In this document: piece by piece, positions 17,254 through 25,863 of the stretch
Position numbering within the stretch: position 1 is the first letter of the stretch
Layout: each line of letters opens with the position of its first letter
Assembly (NCBI GenBank): GCA_947371755.1
Contig: CANBQT010000013.1
Location: 1-60,206, forward strand
Length of the DNA: 60,206 nucleotides
Direction: 5' to 3'
Source: Chitinophagaceae bacterium
GTDB taxonomy: Bacteria > Bacteroidota > Bacteroidia > Chitinophagales > Chitinophagaceae
The notes under the pieces: model-generated
What the model was told of the DNA's origin: nothing
Database searches by the model: none
Seen by the model: the letters and a program-made list of their open reading frames with translations, nothing else
Translations under genes and position numbers: made by a program

Positions 17254-17310
17254 CACTTTTCACTCCTCACTTTTTACTTTTTACTTTTTACTTTTTACTT
17301 TTTACTTTTT
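17254..17310. repeat. Heptamer array with six perfect ACTTTTT units
   Basis: Six perfect ACTTTTT copies occupy 17269-17310, preceded by the degenerate units CACTTTT and CACTCCT from 17254. The array runs into the amidohydrolase stop codon (17310-17312). On that gene's strand it reads AAAAAGT repeats right after the stop. Confidence 0.9.
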
Positions 17311-18590
17311 TATAAATTTTTATAAACCACCCCATTCTTCATCACAAAAGAAACCTTACCCATCACTTGCACATCTTTTGTAGGATCTCCATCTACTGCA
17401 ATGATATCAGCGAATTTCCCTTTTTCAATAGAACCTAATATTTCACTAACTCCCAGCAAGTCAGCAGCATTTACAGTGGCAGATTGAATACATTCTAAAA
17501 TAGGCATTCCGGCTTCTGTCATATACACAAATTCCAACCAGTTCTTACCGTGTGCATATACTCCAGCATCTGTACCGAAAGCGATTTTCACTCCTGCTTT
17601 ATAGGCTTTTGCAAATGTGGCCTGAATATAAGTTCCAACTACTGCAGCTTTAACACGAACAACTTCTGGATAATACCCTGGAATTTTTGCAGAGTCGGCT
17701 GAAGACTTTCCTGCTATAATAGTGGGCACTAAATAAGTACCATGTTGTTTCATGAGTTGCATGATTTCGTCTGTCATATAAGTTCCATGTTCAATAGAAT
17801 TCACACCAGCCAAAACCGCACGCTTCATACCTTCTGCTCCATGCGCATGTGCCGCTACTTTAAAACCATAATCTTTGGCAGTACTCACAATAGTACGAAT
17901 CTCTTCTTCTGTGAACTGTGCTCCACTTCCATCTTTTGCCATACTTAATACACCACCAGTTGCAGTTATTTTAATAAGATCTGCCCCAGTTTTATAGCGC
18001 ATTCTTACTGCTTTAGCGCAATCAGCCACACCGTTTACAACCCCTTCATCAGGACCAGGGTCGCCCATCAGGTCTTCACGATAATTGTTAGTAGGGTCTG
18101 CATGTCCACCAGTTGTAGCTAAGGATTTCCCTGCGGTATAAATGCGAGGGCCTTTCACTAATCCTTTGTTGATAGCATTCCTTAAGGCAATGTTTACACC
18201 ACTTCCACCCAGATCACGAAGTGTGGTAAAGCCGGCCATAAAATCTTTTTCAACCAAACCAATGGCGCCATATGCACGATCAGCTTTATTTTTTGTAAAG
18301 CCATCAATATATCTGGTGGGACTGGTTTCTTCTTCCACGTGTACGTGCATATCCATCAAACCTGGCATCACTGTTTTAGATTTCAAATCAATTATTTTAT
18401 CAGAGGCCTCTGCTTTAGTATAACCTTTTTGCACTTCATTAATGGAGTTACCAATAATAATGATCGACATTTCTTTTTGTACCTGAAGTGTCTTTACATC
18501 AATTAACTGACCACAATGAATAATGGTTTTTTGTGCGTTTGAAATTTGCATCACTACAAAAAAAATGAAACCGAGAAGAAGTTTTTTCAT
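17310..18590 (-). CDS. Exported metal-dependent amidohydrolase (imidazolonepropionase/prolidase-like)
   Basis: The 426-aa protein has a signal peptide ending near Ala19. Metal ligands are visible: His82 and His84 in MDMHVHVE, a Lys in ADLIKITATGG near 206, His residues in AAHAHGAEG and IEHGTYM near 245-270, and an Asp in FGTDAGVYAHG near 340. This is the pattern of the amidohydrolase group that includes dipeptide-cleaving, organophosphate-acid-anhydrolase-like enzymes. The substrate is not known, and a di- or oligopeptide is likely. The stop codon is inside a heptamer array. Confidence 0.87.
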   Translation of the reverse strand: MKKLLLGFIFFVVMQISNAQKTIIHCGQLIDVKTLQVQKEMSIIIIGNSINEVQKGYTKAEASDKIIDLKSKTVMPGLMDMHVHVEEETSPTRYIDGFTKNKADRAYGAIGLVEKDFMAGFTTLRDLGGSGVNIALRNAINKGLVKGPRIYTAGKSLATTGGHADPTNNYREDLMGDPGPDEGVVNGVADCAKAVRMRYKTGADLIKITATGGVLSMAKDGSGAQFTEEEIRTIVSTAKDYGFKVAAHAHGAEGMKRAVLAGVNSIEHGTYMTDEIMQLMKQHGTYLVPTIIAGKSSADSAKIPGYYPEVVRVKAAVVGTYIQATFAKAYKAGVKIAFGTDAGVYAHGKNWLEFVYMTEAGMPILECIQSATVNAADLLGVSEILGSIEKGKFADIIAVDGDPTKDVQVMGKVSFVMKNGVVYKNL

Positions 18591-18633
18591 ACTTATATTA
18601 TTTGGAGTAAGATAATGCGAAACAGGATTCTAT

Positions 18634-18667
18634 CAAAAAATAAAAGGCCCCGATAAAAATCGGGGCC
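18634..18667 (-). terminator. Rho-independent terminator after the peroxiredoxin gene
   Basis: GGCCCCGAT and ATCGGGGCC form a perfect 9-bp stem (18646-18654 with 18659-18667) around AAAA. On the minus strand a T-rich tail (18645-18634) follows. It ends the unit whose last gene stops at 18707. Confidence 0.92.
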
Positions 18668-18706
18668 AAATCCAAGTGTAAACTGTTATAAATTAGAAAA
18701 AAAATT

Positions 18707-19345
18707 CTAGTCTTTATTAGGCTGCGGAGTATAACGTAAGTAAGGCTTGATCACTTTAACTCCTTTTGGAAATTTAGCGATGGCATCTTCTGTTTTAATA
18801 GCAGGTACTACAATTACATCTTCTCCTTCTTTCCAATCTGCTGGCGTTGCTACACTGTAATTAGCCGTTAACTGCAGAGAATCAATCACGCGCAAAACTT
18901 CTACGAAATTTCTTCCTGTAGATGCTGGATAAGTAATAAATAATTTTACTTTCTTATCTGGACCGATAATGAATAAGGAACGAACAGTAAATGTTTCTGA
19001 TGCATTCGGGTGAATCATATCATAAGCATTTGCTATTGATTTATCTTCATCAGCAACGATTGGAAAACCAACATTCACATGCTGTGTTTCATTGATATCT
19101 GCGATCCATTTATTATGACTTTCTGCACTATCCACACTTAATGCAAGGACTTTTACATTTCTTTTTGCAAATTCTTCTGCAAGTGATGCAGTTCTTCCTA
19201 ACTCTGTAGTACAAACTGGCGTAAAGTCTGCAGGATGTGAAAATAAGACCCCCCAACCGCTTCCAAGATATTCATGGAAATCAATCGGACCTAAAGAAGT
19301 ATTAGCCTGGAAATTGGGTGCGATATCGCCTAATCTTAAACTCAT
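18707..19345 (-). CDS. 1-Cys peroxiredoxin (Prx6 type)
   Basis: The 212-aa protein has the peroxidatic Cys45 in HPADFTPVCTTELG. It continues with a Prx6-type C-terminal domain (about 155-212) and no evident resolving Cys. It reduces hydrogen peroxide and organic peroxides in the cytosol. The promoter at 19371-19401 and the perfect terminator at 18634-18667 make it a clean single-gene unit. Bacillithiol, whose synthase BshA is at 50644, could be the reductant (inference). Confidence 0.93.
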   Translation of the reverse strand: MSLRLGDIAPNFQANTSLGPIDFHEYLGSGWGVLFSHPADFTPVCTTELGRTASLAEEFAKRNVKVLALSVDSAESHNKWIADINETQHVNVGFPIVADEDKSIANAYDMIHPNASETFTVRSLFIIGPDKKVKLFITYPASTGRNFVEVLRVIDSLQLTANYSVATPADWKEGEDVIVVPAIKTEDAIAKFPKGVKVIKPYLRYTPQPNKD

Positions 19346-19370
19346 ATGTATGTTTTTTTTAAGTGGAGAG

Positions 19371-19401
19371 CGAATATATATATTTATTTCCTACTAATCA
19401 A
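19371..19401 (-). promoter_or_regulatory. Peroxiredoxin promoter
   Basis: On the minus strand, TTG at 19401-19399, a 20-base spacer and TATATTCG at 19378-19371 (one mismatch to TAnnTTTG) end 25 bases before the ATG. Confidence 0.55.
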
Positions 19402-19421
19402 GTGGACTAATAAAAATATTT

Positions 19422-20579
19422 TTAATCACTTTTTTTCACCGTCCTGGCCTTCTGCAATAGGCTCTTACCGAATTTGTCTTTTACGGCATCAATTGCTTCA
19501 TAGAGCTTGGTCTTTTTCTCTGCATCATCAAACAAGCTGCCTTGTGTTGCTTCATTGGTCAACTCACTCAAACGAACTCCTAGCAGCCTCACGGGTTCTC
19601 CGGGTCGGTATAGTTTATGAAAAAGATCTATCGCCTGGGGAATCAGTTCATCATCTCTAAAAGTATAATCGATGGTGGTTTGCCGTGATGTGGTTTCAAA
19701 ATCAGGATACCTGATCTTTACTGCAATACATCCAGCTAACTTTTCATCTTTACGTAATTCATAAGCAATTTTTTCAGTCATCCTTACCAATTCACTCAAA
19801 AGGAAATTCAAATCAGACTTATTTTCTTCAAAAGTATTTTCGGTAGAAATGGATTTAGCTTCATGATAGGGATGCACTTCTCCATGATGGATACCCTGTG
19901 ATTTGTTCCAAAGGTCGGCTCCGTATTTTCCTAATTTTTTTTCTAAGACATCAATGGAAGTATCACTTAATTGTTGGATGGTATAAATCCCCATCTCTTT
20001 TAATTTTTCAAAAGTGTGCTCACCCACACCTGAAAATTTATTCACAGATAAAGGAGCAAGAAATATTTTTTCCATGCCGGGTTGTACAAATAAATAACCA
20101 TTCGGTTTAGCTTCATCTGTAGCAATTTTAGCCACCATTTTATTGGTTGCTAAACCAAAAGATATAGGCAACCCTGTTTTTTCAATTACCTCATTTCGCA
20201 GATCAATTGTCCACTGATAGGGATCAAAGAATTTATCCATACCGGTTAAATCAATATAGAACTCATCAATGGAAGCTTTTTCAAATAAGGGTGCTTTTGC
20301 AGCTATGATATCTGTAACCATTCTGCTATACTTGCTATATTCCCCTCTTGTGCCCCGAACAAGTATTGCATGCGGACAAAGTTTCATGGCTTGTTTCATT
20401 GGCATCGCACTTCGAACTCCAAATTTCCTTGCTTCGTAACTACAGGTTGTAACCACACCTCTATCCTTTGAACCACCTACTATCACAGCTTTCCCTTTGA
20501 GTGTGGGATCGTTCAAAACTTCCACGCTCACAAAAAAAGAGTCGAGGTCGAAATGGGCGATATAGCGTTGCGGAGGCAT
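19422..20579 (-). CDS. dinB: DNA polymerase IV (Y-family)
   Basis: The 385-aa translesion polymerase starts MPPQRYIAHFDLDSFFVSVE. Catalytic acidic residues are Asp11 and the Asp105-Glu106 pair in SIDEFYID. Palm, finger, thumb (helix-hairpin-helix around VNKFSGVGEHTFEKLKEMG) and little-finger domains are all present. It ends in a basic tail without an obvious clamp-binding motif. It lies upstream of the peroxiredoxin on the same strand, 76 bases apart, with a promoter between them. Confidence 0.95.
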   Translation of the reverse strand: MPPQRYIAHFDLDSFFVSVEVLNDPTLKGKAVIVGGSKDRGVVTTCSYEARKFGVRSAMPMKQAMKLCPHAILVRGTRGEYSKYSRMVTDIIAAKAPLFEKASIDEFYIDLTGMDKFFDPYQWTIDLRNEVIEKTGLPISFGLATNKMVAKIATDEAKPNGYLFVQPGMEKIFLAPLSVNKFSGVGEHTFEKLKEMGIYTIQQLSDTSIDVLEKKLGKYGADLWNKSQGIHHGEVHPYHEAKSISTENTFEENKSDLNFLLSELVRMTEKIAYELRKDEKLAGCIAVKIRYPDFETTSRQTTIDYTFRDDELIPQAIDLFHKLYRPGEPVRLLGVRLSELTNEATQGSLFDDAEKKTKLYEAIDAVKDKFGKSLLQKARTVKKSD

Positions 20580-20610
20580 ATCACTAAGTTAAGTAGAAGA
20601 GAATAAATAT

Positions 20611-21009
20611 CTAAAGAGAATCAAAGACCGCTTTAATGGCATCGTCGATTCTTCTGGGGCGTCCGGTTTTTTTATCTAACATCACCCAGCAACTTTTGGC
20701 GGTGATGATCTTTTTATTATCACTTACCCGAATGATTTCATAATGGCGATCCCAGGTTACGGCAGTAGCTTCACCTGTATGAGTTTTTAAAAGTAATGTG
20801 TCGTTCAATAAGGCAGGCGCATGATAATCTATTTCATGTCTTTTCACTACCCAGACAATTTCTTCGTTCAATGATGGTGGTGAAATACTGAACCAATGTT
20901 GCATCGCAATGTCTTGCATGAATTGCACATACATCACATTGTTTACATGGTTCTGATCATCGAGGTGTTCTGATTGAACTACCATAGTATTTTCAAAATG
21001 ATGCGCCAT
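20611..21009 (-). CDS. Acyl-CoA thioesterase, 4HBT hot-dog type
   Basis: The 132-aa protein has a hot-dog thioesterase pattern. HLDDQNHVNNVMYVQFMQDIA (about 17-37) has the Asp and Asn-His positions of YbgC/4HBT enzymes, followed by YHAPALLNDTLLLKTH. The substrate is unknown. It starts 13 bases after the rimM stop, so it is likely the last gene of a ribosomal rpsP-rimM unit. Confidence 0.88.
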   Translation of the reverse strand: MAHHFENTMVVQSEHLDDQNHVNNVMYVQFMQDIAMQHWFSISPPSLNEEIVWVVKRHEIDYHAPALLNDTLLLKTHTGEATAVTWDRHYEIIRVSDNKKIITAKSCWVMLDKKTGRPRRIDDAIKAVFDSL

Positions 21010-21022
21010 TGAAACTTTTTAT

Positions 21023-21541
21023 TTAGCTGGTATAAATTTCCAATAGTCCATCTGGCAAAATAACATGCACTTGTTTTTTTGCATGATCAATTTTATCCAG
21101 ACTTTCTTCGTGTAAAGGAATTAAAACTTCTTTCTCTTTGTAAGTGATGCGCAATAAGATCTGATGTGGTTGATTGATTACTTCTTCAATTGGCGCTAAT
21201 GCTTCCCCTTCATTTATTAAAGTGTAACCTAATAAAGCAATCGGTGCAGCCTTTCCAACCAATGATCTAAAATCAGTATCAGTAACCCATGCATTCCTAC
21301 TCACTAATCTAGCGGCAGATTCTTTAGTATTAATACCTTCGAATTTTACATAAGTTTCTTCATGGTTAGCAGCTTTAGCGGATTCCACAAAATAGGGCAG
21401 GTAATTGCCCTTTTGTTCTTCCACAAAAATCACTTCGATTCCTTTGAACGGAGATTTTTTCCCTAACTCATGCTTTAAGATCATTTCACCTTTCAAGCCA
21501 AAACTTGCCACCAGTTTTCCAATATGTATATAATCGCTCAT
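21023..21541 (-). CDS. rimM: 16S rRNA processing protein
   Basis: The 172-aa protein binds ribosomal protein S19 and helps mature the 30S head. It begins YIHIGKLVASFGLKGEM, the typical RimM N-terminal barrel, and the C-terminal PRC-barrel domain covers about 95-170 (LLGYTLINEGE, VLIPLHEESLDKID). It follows rpsP, the common order, and precedes a thioesterase. A hairpin at 21581-21604 lies between rpsP and this gene and may lower its expression relative to S16. Confidence 0.92.
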   Translation of the reverse strand: MSDYIHIGKLVASFGLKGEMILKHELGKKSPFKGIEVIFVEEQKGNYLPYFVESAKAANHEETYVKFEGINTKESAARLVSRNAWVTDTDFRSLVGKAAPIALLGYTLINEGEALAPIEEVINQPHQILLRITYKEKEVLIPLHEESLDKIDHAKKQVHVILPDGLLEIYTS

Positions 21542-21580
21542 GTACTATAATTATAGAGGACAGACCCTCATTAAAACAAT

Positions 21581-21604
21581 AAGTCCCGGCAAATGCCAGG
21601 ACTT
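21581..21604 (-). terminator. Hairpin between rpsP and rimM (possible attenuator)
   Basis: AAGTCCCGGC and GCCAGGACTT pair with one mismatch around AAAT. On the minus strand a weak tail, TTATTGTTTTAA, follows. It may end part of the rpsP transcripts. Confidence 0.6.
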
Positions 21605-21644
21605 AATTTGTTTGCAGAATAACTTCTTTTCAGAACATATCTTA

Positions 21645-22103
21645 CTAAGCTTCAGTCTGGCTTTCAGGAGCTGCTTCTTCAGTGGTTTCTACCTTTTTTG
21701 CAACAGGTGTGTACACTTTTTTAGCTCTTTCAGCTTTCTTGTGAGCATCATTCCGACGAGTAATTTGTGCTTCATGACTATTGTGCCATTCCTGGAACTT
21801 TGTCATTGCAGCTGCATCATCAAAAAGACCCAATTTAACACCACGTAAAAGGTGTTTCAGGTACAATACGCCTTTGAAAGACAAGATACGACGAACAGTG
21901 TCGGTGGGTTGAGCACCTTTGTTCAGCCACTCTAATGCTTTTTGACGATCTAATTGAATAGTTGCAGGAACTGTAAGTGGGTTGTAAGTACCCAATTTCT
22001 GGATAAACTTACCATCTCTTGGAGCACGTGCATCAGCCACTACGATGAAGTAGAAAGGGCGTTTTTTGCTACCGTGTCTTTGTAGTCTCATTTTTACTGC
22101 CAT
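21645..22103 (-). CDS. rpsP: 30S ribosomal protein S16 with C-terminal extension
   Basis: The start is taken at ATG 22103, giving 152 aa beginning [19 protein letters not shown], the conserved S16 start. The open frame runs further upstream but crosses the promoter box at 22165-22172. The S16 core ends near residue 80. The tail (about 90-152) is charged and Ala/Lys/Glu-rich, as seen in other Bacteroidota. S16 is a primary 30S assembly protein. It leads the rpsP-rimM-thioesterase unit. Confidence 0.95.
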   Translation of the reverse strand: MAVKMRLQRHGSKKRPFYFIVVADARAPRDGKFIQKLGTYNPLTVPATIQLDRQKALEWLNKGAQPTDTVRRILSFKGVLYLKHLLRGVKLGLFDDAAAMTKFQEWHNSHEAQITRRNDAHKKAERAKKVYTPVAKKVETTEEAAPESQTEA

Positions 22104-22164
22104 GTTAAATAGAAATTTATAGGCTTTAATAAATTGGTTAATCCAACTAAGAATAGTTGGAGGG

Positions 22165-22195
22165 CAAAAGTAATAGGAAAACTCATTCCTTCCAA
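22165..22195 (-). promoter_or_regulatory. rpsP promoter
   Basis: On the minus strand, TTG at 22195-22193, a 20-base spacer and TACTTTTG at 22172-22165 form a full-consensus promoter, 61 bases before the rpsP ATG. Confidence 0.75.
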
Positions 22196-22260
22196 GTTTG
22201 AATGTCAAGGAATTGTTAGATTCCTGTTTTACGCCCTTTTTGGTCTGTTTTCCAGCTATT

Positions 22261-23583
22261 TTAACGTCTCATACCAGGGAAACGACCTCCCATTGGCATG
22301 TTATTCATCATTTTCATCATTTGTTTCATCTGCTCGAATTGCTTCATAAAAGCATTCACTTCGGCCAGATCTTTACCACATCCCTTCGCTATTCTAGCTT
22401 TTCTGCTAGGATTCAGCAAGTCTGGATTAGCTCTTTCAGTAGGAGTCATCGATTTAATGATAGCTTCAATTCCCTTAAATGCATCATCATTGATATCTAC
22501 ATCTTTGATTGCCTTTCCAACTCCTGGAATCATCCCCATCAAATCTTTAAGATTCCCCATTTTTTTGATCTGTTGTAACTGATCCAAAAAGTCCTGAAAA
22601 TCGAATTGATTCTTGCGAATTTTTTTCTCTAATTTTTTGGCTTCTTCCTCATTGTACTGGGCCTGCGCTTTTTCTACCAAACTGGTAATATCTCCCATGC
22701 CCAGAATCCTTTGTGCCATCCTTTCCGGATAAAACACATCCAGGGTATCCATCTTTTCACCAGAGCTTACAAATTTGATTGGTTTGTTAACTGTGTATTT
22801 GATTGATAAAGCTGCACCACCTCTGGTATCACCATCTAATTTCGTTAAAACCACACCTGTAAAGTCGAGACGGTCATTGAACGATTTTGCAGTATTTACC
22901 GCATCCTGACCAGTCATTGAATCTACCACAAATAAGATCTCTTGCGGATTCACAGCTGCCTTTACATTGGCAACTTCTGTCATCATCACTTCATCAATCG
23001 CTAAGCGACCCGCCGTGTCAATGATCACTACATTTTTATTAGTTGCCTTTGCTTCTTTGATGGCATTCTGTGCAATAGAAACTGCGTCTTTATTTTCTCT
23101 TTCACTATAAACAGTTACGCCAATTTGCTCAGCCAACACTGTTAACTGATCGATTGCTGCAGGACGATAAATATCACAAGCAACCACCATGGGTGATTTG
23201 CCTTTTTGTGTCTTTAAATAATTGGCTAATTTTCCGGTAAAAGTAGTTTTACCACTACCCTGTAAGCCCGCAATTAAAATGATTGCAGGGTTTCCTGTGA
23301 TATTAAATTGTGCTTCAGAACCACCCATTAATTCGGTCAGTTCATCTTGTACAATCTTGATCATTAACTGGCCGGGGCTAATGGCATTGATTACCTTTTC
23401 ACCAGTTGCCTTTTCTTTTACTTTATCAGTAAACTCTTTGGCGATTTTATAGTTCACATCGGCATCAATCAATGCCTTGCGAATATCTTTTACCGTATTG
23501 GCAATATTGAGGTCATTGATCCTTGCTTCACCCTTCAGGTTCTTAAAGGCCGACTCGAGTTTTTCACTTAAAGAATTAAACAT
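22261..23583 (-). CDS. ffh: Signal recognition particle protein
   Basis: The 440-aa GTPase binds signal sequences and 4.5S RNA and delivers ribosomes to FtsY. An N domain spans 1-90. The G domain has the P-loop GLQGSGKTT (106-114), DTAGR near 190 and [10 protein letters not shown] near 247-256. The Met-rich M domain follows and ends with [29 protein letters not shown] sequence. No motif is missing. It follows the sigma factor gene, with a terminator between the two. Confidence 0.97.
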   Translation of the reverse strand: MFNSLSEKLESAFKNLKGEARINDLNIANTVKDIRKALIDADVNYKIAKEFTDKVKEKATGEKVINAISPGQLMIKIVQDELTELMGGSEAQFNITGNPAIILIAGLQGSGKTTFTGKLANYLKTQKGKSPMVVACDIYRPAAIDQLTVLAEQIGVTVYSERENKDAVSIAQNAIKEAKATNKNVVIIDTAGRLAIDEVMMTEVANVKAAVNPQEILFVVDSMTGQDAVNTAKSFNDRLDFTGVVLTKLDGDTRGGAALSIKYTVNKPIKFVSSGEKMDTLDVFYPERMAQRILGMGDITSLVEKAQAQYNEEEAKKLEKKIRKNQFDFQDFLDQLQQIKKMGNLKDLMGMIPGVGKAIKDVDINDDAFKGIEAIIKSMTPTERANPDLLNPSRKARIAKGCGKDLAEVNAFMKQFEQMKQMMKMMNNMPMGGRFPGMRR

Positions 23584-23608
23584 AGTTCGCTGCTTTCAAA
23601 TCTTACAC

Positions 23609-23636
23609 AAAAAAAAGTGAACCTAAAGTTCACTTT
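23609..23636 (-). terminator. Terminator after the primary sigma factor gene
   Basis: AAAGTGAAC (23614-23622) and GTTCACTTT (23628-23636) form a 9-bp stem around CTAAA. On the minus strand an eight-T tail follows. It closes the sigma factor unit before ffh. Confidence 0.9.
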
Positions 23637-23667
23637 AATGAGGTGCAAATATAGTATCTAAATTCGT

Positions 23668-24540
23668 TCAACCTAAGTAAACCCTGAGGTGCTTACAGCG
23701 ATTGGTACTGCGAAGTTTGGTTAATGCCTTGTCTTTGATTTGCCGAACCCTTTCACGGGTTAGATTATATCTTTCTCCAATGTCTTCTAAACTCAGGGGA
23801 TGATCTACTCCAATACCAAAGAAGTAGCAAACAACATCTTTCTGGCGCTCTGTTAATGTACGTAGGCTCCTTTCAATTTCCAATCTTAAGGATTCAAAGT
23901 GTTCTAATTTGCCATCTGTTTTTTCGGCATTGGGGTTTTCCATCAGGTCCATTAGCGTTCCATCCTCCCCATCAGAAAGGGGAGTATCCATGCTAATATG
24001 CCTAAACCCAACGTTCATGGTAGCTGTAACCTCTTCTATGCCAATATCTAAAATATCAGCTAATTCCTCAGGAGAAGGTTCGCGCTCAAATTCCTGCTCT
24101 AATTGCTGGTAGGCTTTGCTAATGCGATTGGTGAGTCCTACTTTATTTAATGGCAGCCTTACTATCCTACTCTGTTCCGCTAAAGCTTGCAATATACTCT
24201 GGCGTATCCACCAAACGGCATAAGAAATAAACTTAAATCCCCGGGTTTCATCAAATCTTAAAGCAGATTTGATTAATCCCAGATTTCCTTCATTAATGAG
24301 GTCTGGAAGTGTAAGTCCTTGATTTTGATATTGTTTTGCAACAGAAACTACAAAACGCAGGTTCGATTTGATGAGTTTTTCCAGGGCTCGTTCATCACCA
24401 TTCTTAATTCGTCTTGCCAATTCCACTTCCTGCTCCGGTGAGATCAATTCCACTTTACCTATTTCCTGCAGATACTTCTCCAAACTTTGAGACTCACGAT
24501 TCGTGATGGATTTAGAGATCTTTAGCTGACGCATACTCAT
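23668..24540 (-). CDS. rpoD: RNA polymerase primary sigma factor (short Bacteroidota type)
   Basis: The 290-aa sigma-70 factor contains region 1.2 ([27 protein letters not shown]), region 2 with the -10-binding helix ([17 protein letters not shown], about 105-121), region 3 and region 4.2 with [27 protein letters not shown] near 255-281. It lacks the long region 1.1 and the non-conserved insert of proteobacterial RpoD, as is normal for this phylum. It is the factor expected to read the TAnnTTTG promoters listed here. Confidence 0.95.
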   Translation of the reverse strand: MSMRQLKISKSITNRESQSLEKYLQEIGKVELISPEQEVELARRIKNGDERALEKLIKSNLRFVVSVAKQYQNQGLTLPDLINEGNLGLIKSALRFDETRGFKFISYAVWWIRQSILQALAEQSRIVRLPLNKVGLTNRISKAYQQLEQEFEREPSPEELADILDIGIEEVTATMNVGFRHISMDTPLSDGEDGTLMDLMENPNAEKTDGKLEHFESLRLEIERSLRTLTERQKDVVCYFFGIGVDHPLSLEDIGERYNLTRERVRQIKDKALTKLRSTNRCKHLRVYLG

Positions 24541-24835
24541 AAATGCCTGTTTTATTGGTATATATATCCGATAATTTTTGACAAACTCTAGAGAGGGAGG
24601 CTCAACATTTCTATCAAATCACTGAATGTTAAGAGCAATTTAACAAAAAAAAATATCTCTTCAAAAAAAATAATTTTACATAAAATACTATAAATCAATG
24701 AATTATAAGATTATATTTTAGCGAACCTTACATATATGCTTCAAAATGTATGATTCACATAAAAAAACATTTGGTGAGGAAGGATTATTTTATATTATTG
24801 CAACCCTAGGATTGATTGTCGCTAAATAAGAATTA
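24541..24835. other. 295-base AT-rich divergent intergenic region
   Basis: This gap separates the sigma factor gene (minus) from the START-like gene (plus). It contains the plus-strand promoter at 24770-24800. It also has two weak inverted repeats: AACATT 24604-24609 with AATGTT 24625-24630, and GTTAA 24628-24632 with TTAAC 24640-24644. I see no convincing -7 box for the sigma gene and no small gene. Confidence 0.5.
24770..24800 (+). promoter_or_regulatory. Promoter of the START-like gene
   Basis: TTTG at 24770-24773, a 19-base spacer and TATTATTG at 24793-24800 (one mismatch to TAnnTTTG) lie 35 bases before the ATG. Confidence 0.65.
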
Positions 24836-25219
24836 ATGAGCAAGAAGCAACTTTTTACTATAGAATTTCCGGTTAGATGTTCCCCAGGTATTTTATTTGA
24901 GTTTTTATCAACACCAGCAGGTTTACAAGAATGGTTCGCAGATAAAGTGGATGAATGGGAAAATGTATATAGCTTTTCATGGAGCGGCGGCGTTCCTGAT
25001 AAGGCTGAAGTGGTAGATAAAGATGAAGACAAATTTATTCGATACCATTGGCTACACTCTGAAAAGAACGAATATTTTGAATTCAAAATCGAAAAAACAG
25101 AGATCTCTAACCAAACGATCTTAATCATCAAGGATTTTGCAGAAAAGAACGAAATAAAAGACCAAAGTCAGTTATGGGAATACCAGGTTAAGGAATTATT
25201 TCACCGCTTGGGAGCCTAA
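24836..25219 (+). CDS. START-like domain protein
   Basis: The 127-aa protein has a single START/AHSA1-like domain: PVRCSPGILFEFLSTPAGLQEWFADKV (about 12-38), then beta strands DEDKFIRYHWLHSEKNEYFEFKIEKTE and a long C-terminal helix with QLWEYQVKELFHRLGA. Such folds bind hydrophobic ligands or Hsp90 partners; no ligand can be named. Its last 24 coding bases overlap the convergent gene at 25196. Confidence 0.8.
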   Translation: MSKKQLFTIEFPVRCSPGILFEFLSTPAGLQEWFADKVDEWENVYSFSWSGGVPDKAEVVDKDEDKFIRYHWLHSEKNEYFEFKIEKTEISNQTILIIKDFAEKNEIKDQSQLWEYQVKELFHRLGA

Positions 25220-25840
25220 TGATTCATTGGTCAGTACCTGCAATATTTCTTTAAAAGTCTGTTGCAAAAAGAAGTCAACATCTTCCCACTCATCGAGTGG
25301 GATTTTTTTTGCCAATTTGATATAAGGTAAATGGGGGATCAGGGCGGGATTCATGTCCGCTGCTCTCTGATAATTATCGGGTCGGAAATGATGTTGCCAG
25401 GCATCCTCTGCATTTATTCCAATATACCATTCGTGGGTTGGATGAGGATTGCCATTTCTCAAATGAAAATATTGTTGAATAGCATTACTATAAAAGGTCT
25501 TGAACCTTCCTGATAATTGAACTGTGATACTCACTTGATTGCCCCACCAGAAAAAAGTACGGATTGCAAATACATCATTCCCACTAAAAAAGCGGGGATA
25601 ATCGAGCATTACCCATGGCAAACCCTCATAATTTTCCCCCCTCGAAATTTTAGGTGCCACTGCACAGGCCGCTTCATTTGCTAAGGCCGGAGATTGTTGT
25701 ATCAGTGTTTGATATTGCTCGCTCAGTTGTCCAAAAAATGTATAAAGCTTTTGAATTACCGCATTCTTTGTTAAAATCCAATCGGCATTCAAGACCAATT
25801 CCTGTTCCTTTAATGAAAGCCTTACTTTTGCGTTGCTCAT
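25196..25840 (-). CDS. Conserved-looking hypothetical protein, 214 aa
   Basis: I do not recognise the family. The protein is soluble and rich in aromatic residues (GLPWVMLDYPRFF, RTFFWWGNQVSITVQLSG, NPHPTHEWYIGI), with no signal peptide and an acidic DEWEDVDFFLQ segment near the end. Normal codon use and length suggest a real gene. Its 3' end overlaps the START-like gene by 24 bases. Its first codons contain the -7 box of the divergent lptG gene at 25823-25830, so its start region is constrained on both strands. Confidence 0.65.
   Translation of the reverse strand: MSNAKVRLSLKEQELVLNADWILTKNAVIQKLYTFFGQLSEQYQTLIQQSPALANEAACAVAPKISRGENYEGLPWVMLDYPRFFSGNDVFAIRTFFWWGNQVSITVQLSGRFKTFYSNAIQQYFHLRNGNPHPTHEWYIGINAEDAWQHHFRPDNYQRAADMNPALIPHLPYIKLAKKIPLDEWEDVDFFLQQTFKEILQVLTNESLGSQAVK
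25823..25830 (+). promoter_or_regulatory. -7 box of lptG; supports the GTG start
   Basis: TACTTTTG fully matches TAnnTTTG. Transcription starting a few bases downstream excludes ATG 25813 as the lptG start and fits GTG 25864, with a leader of about 30 bases. The box lies within the first codons of the gene on the opposite strand. Confidence 0.55.
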
Positions 25841-25863
25841 TTAGCAATATTAAGCAAGGACAA

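Noticed and set aside
22104..22208. 35-residue N-terminal extension of ribosomal protein S16
   Set aside because: S16 proteins start at the [11 protein letters not shown] position, and a promoter is embedded in the extension.
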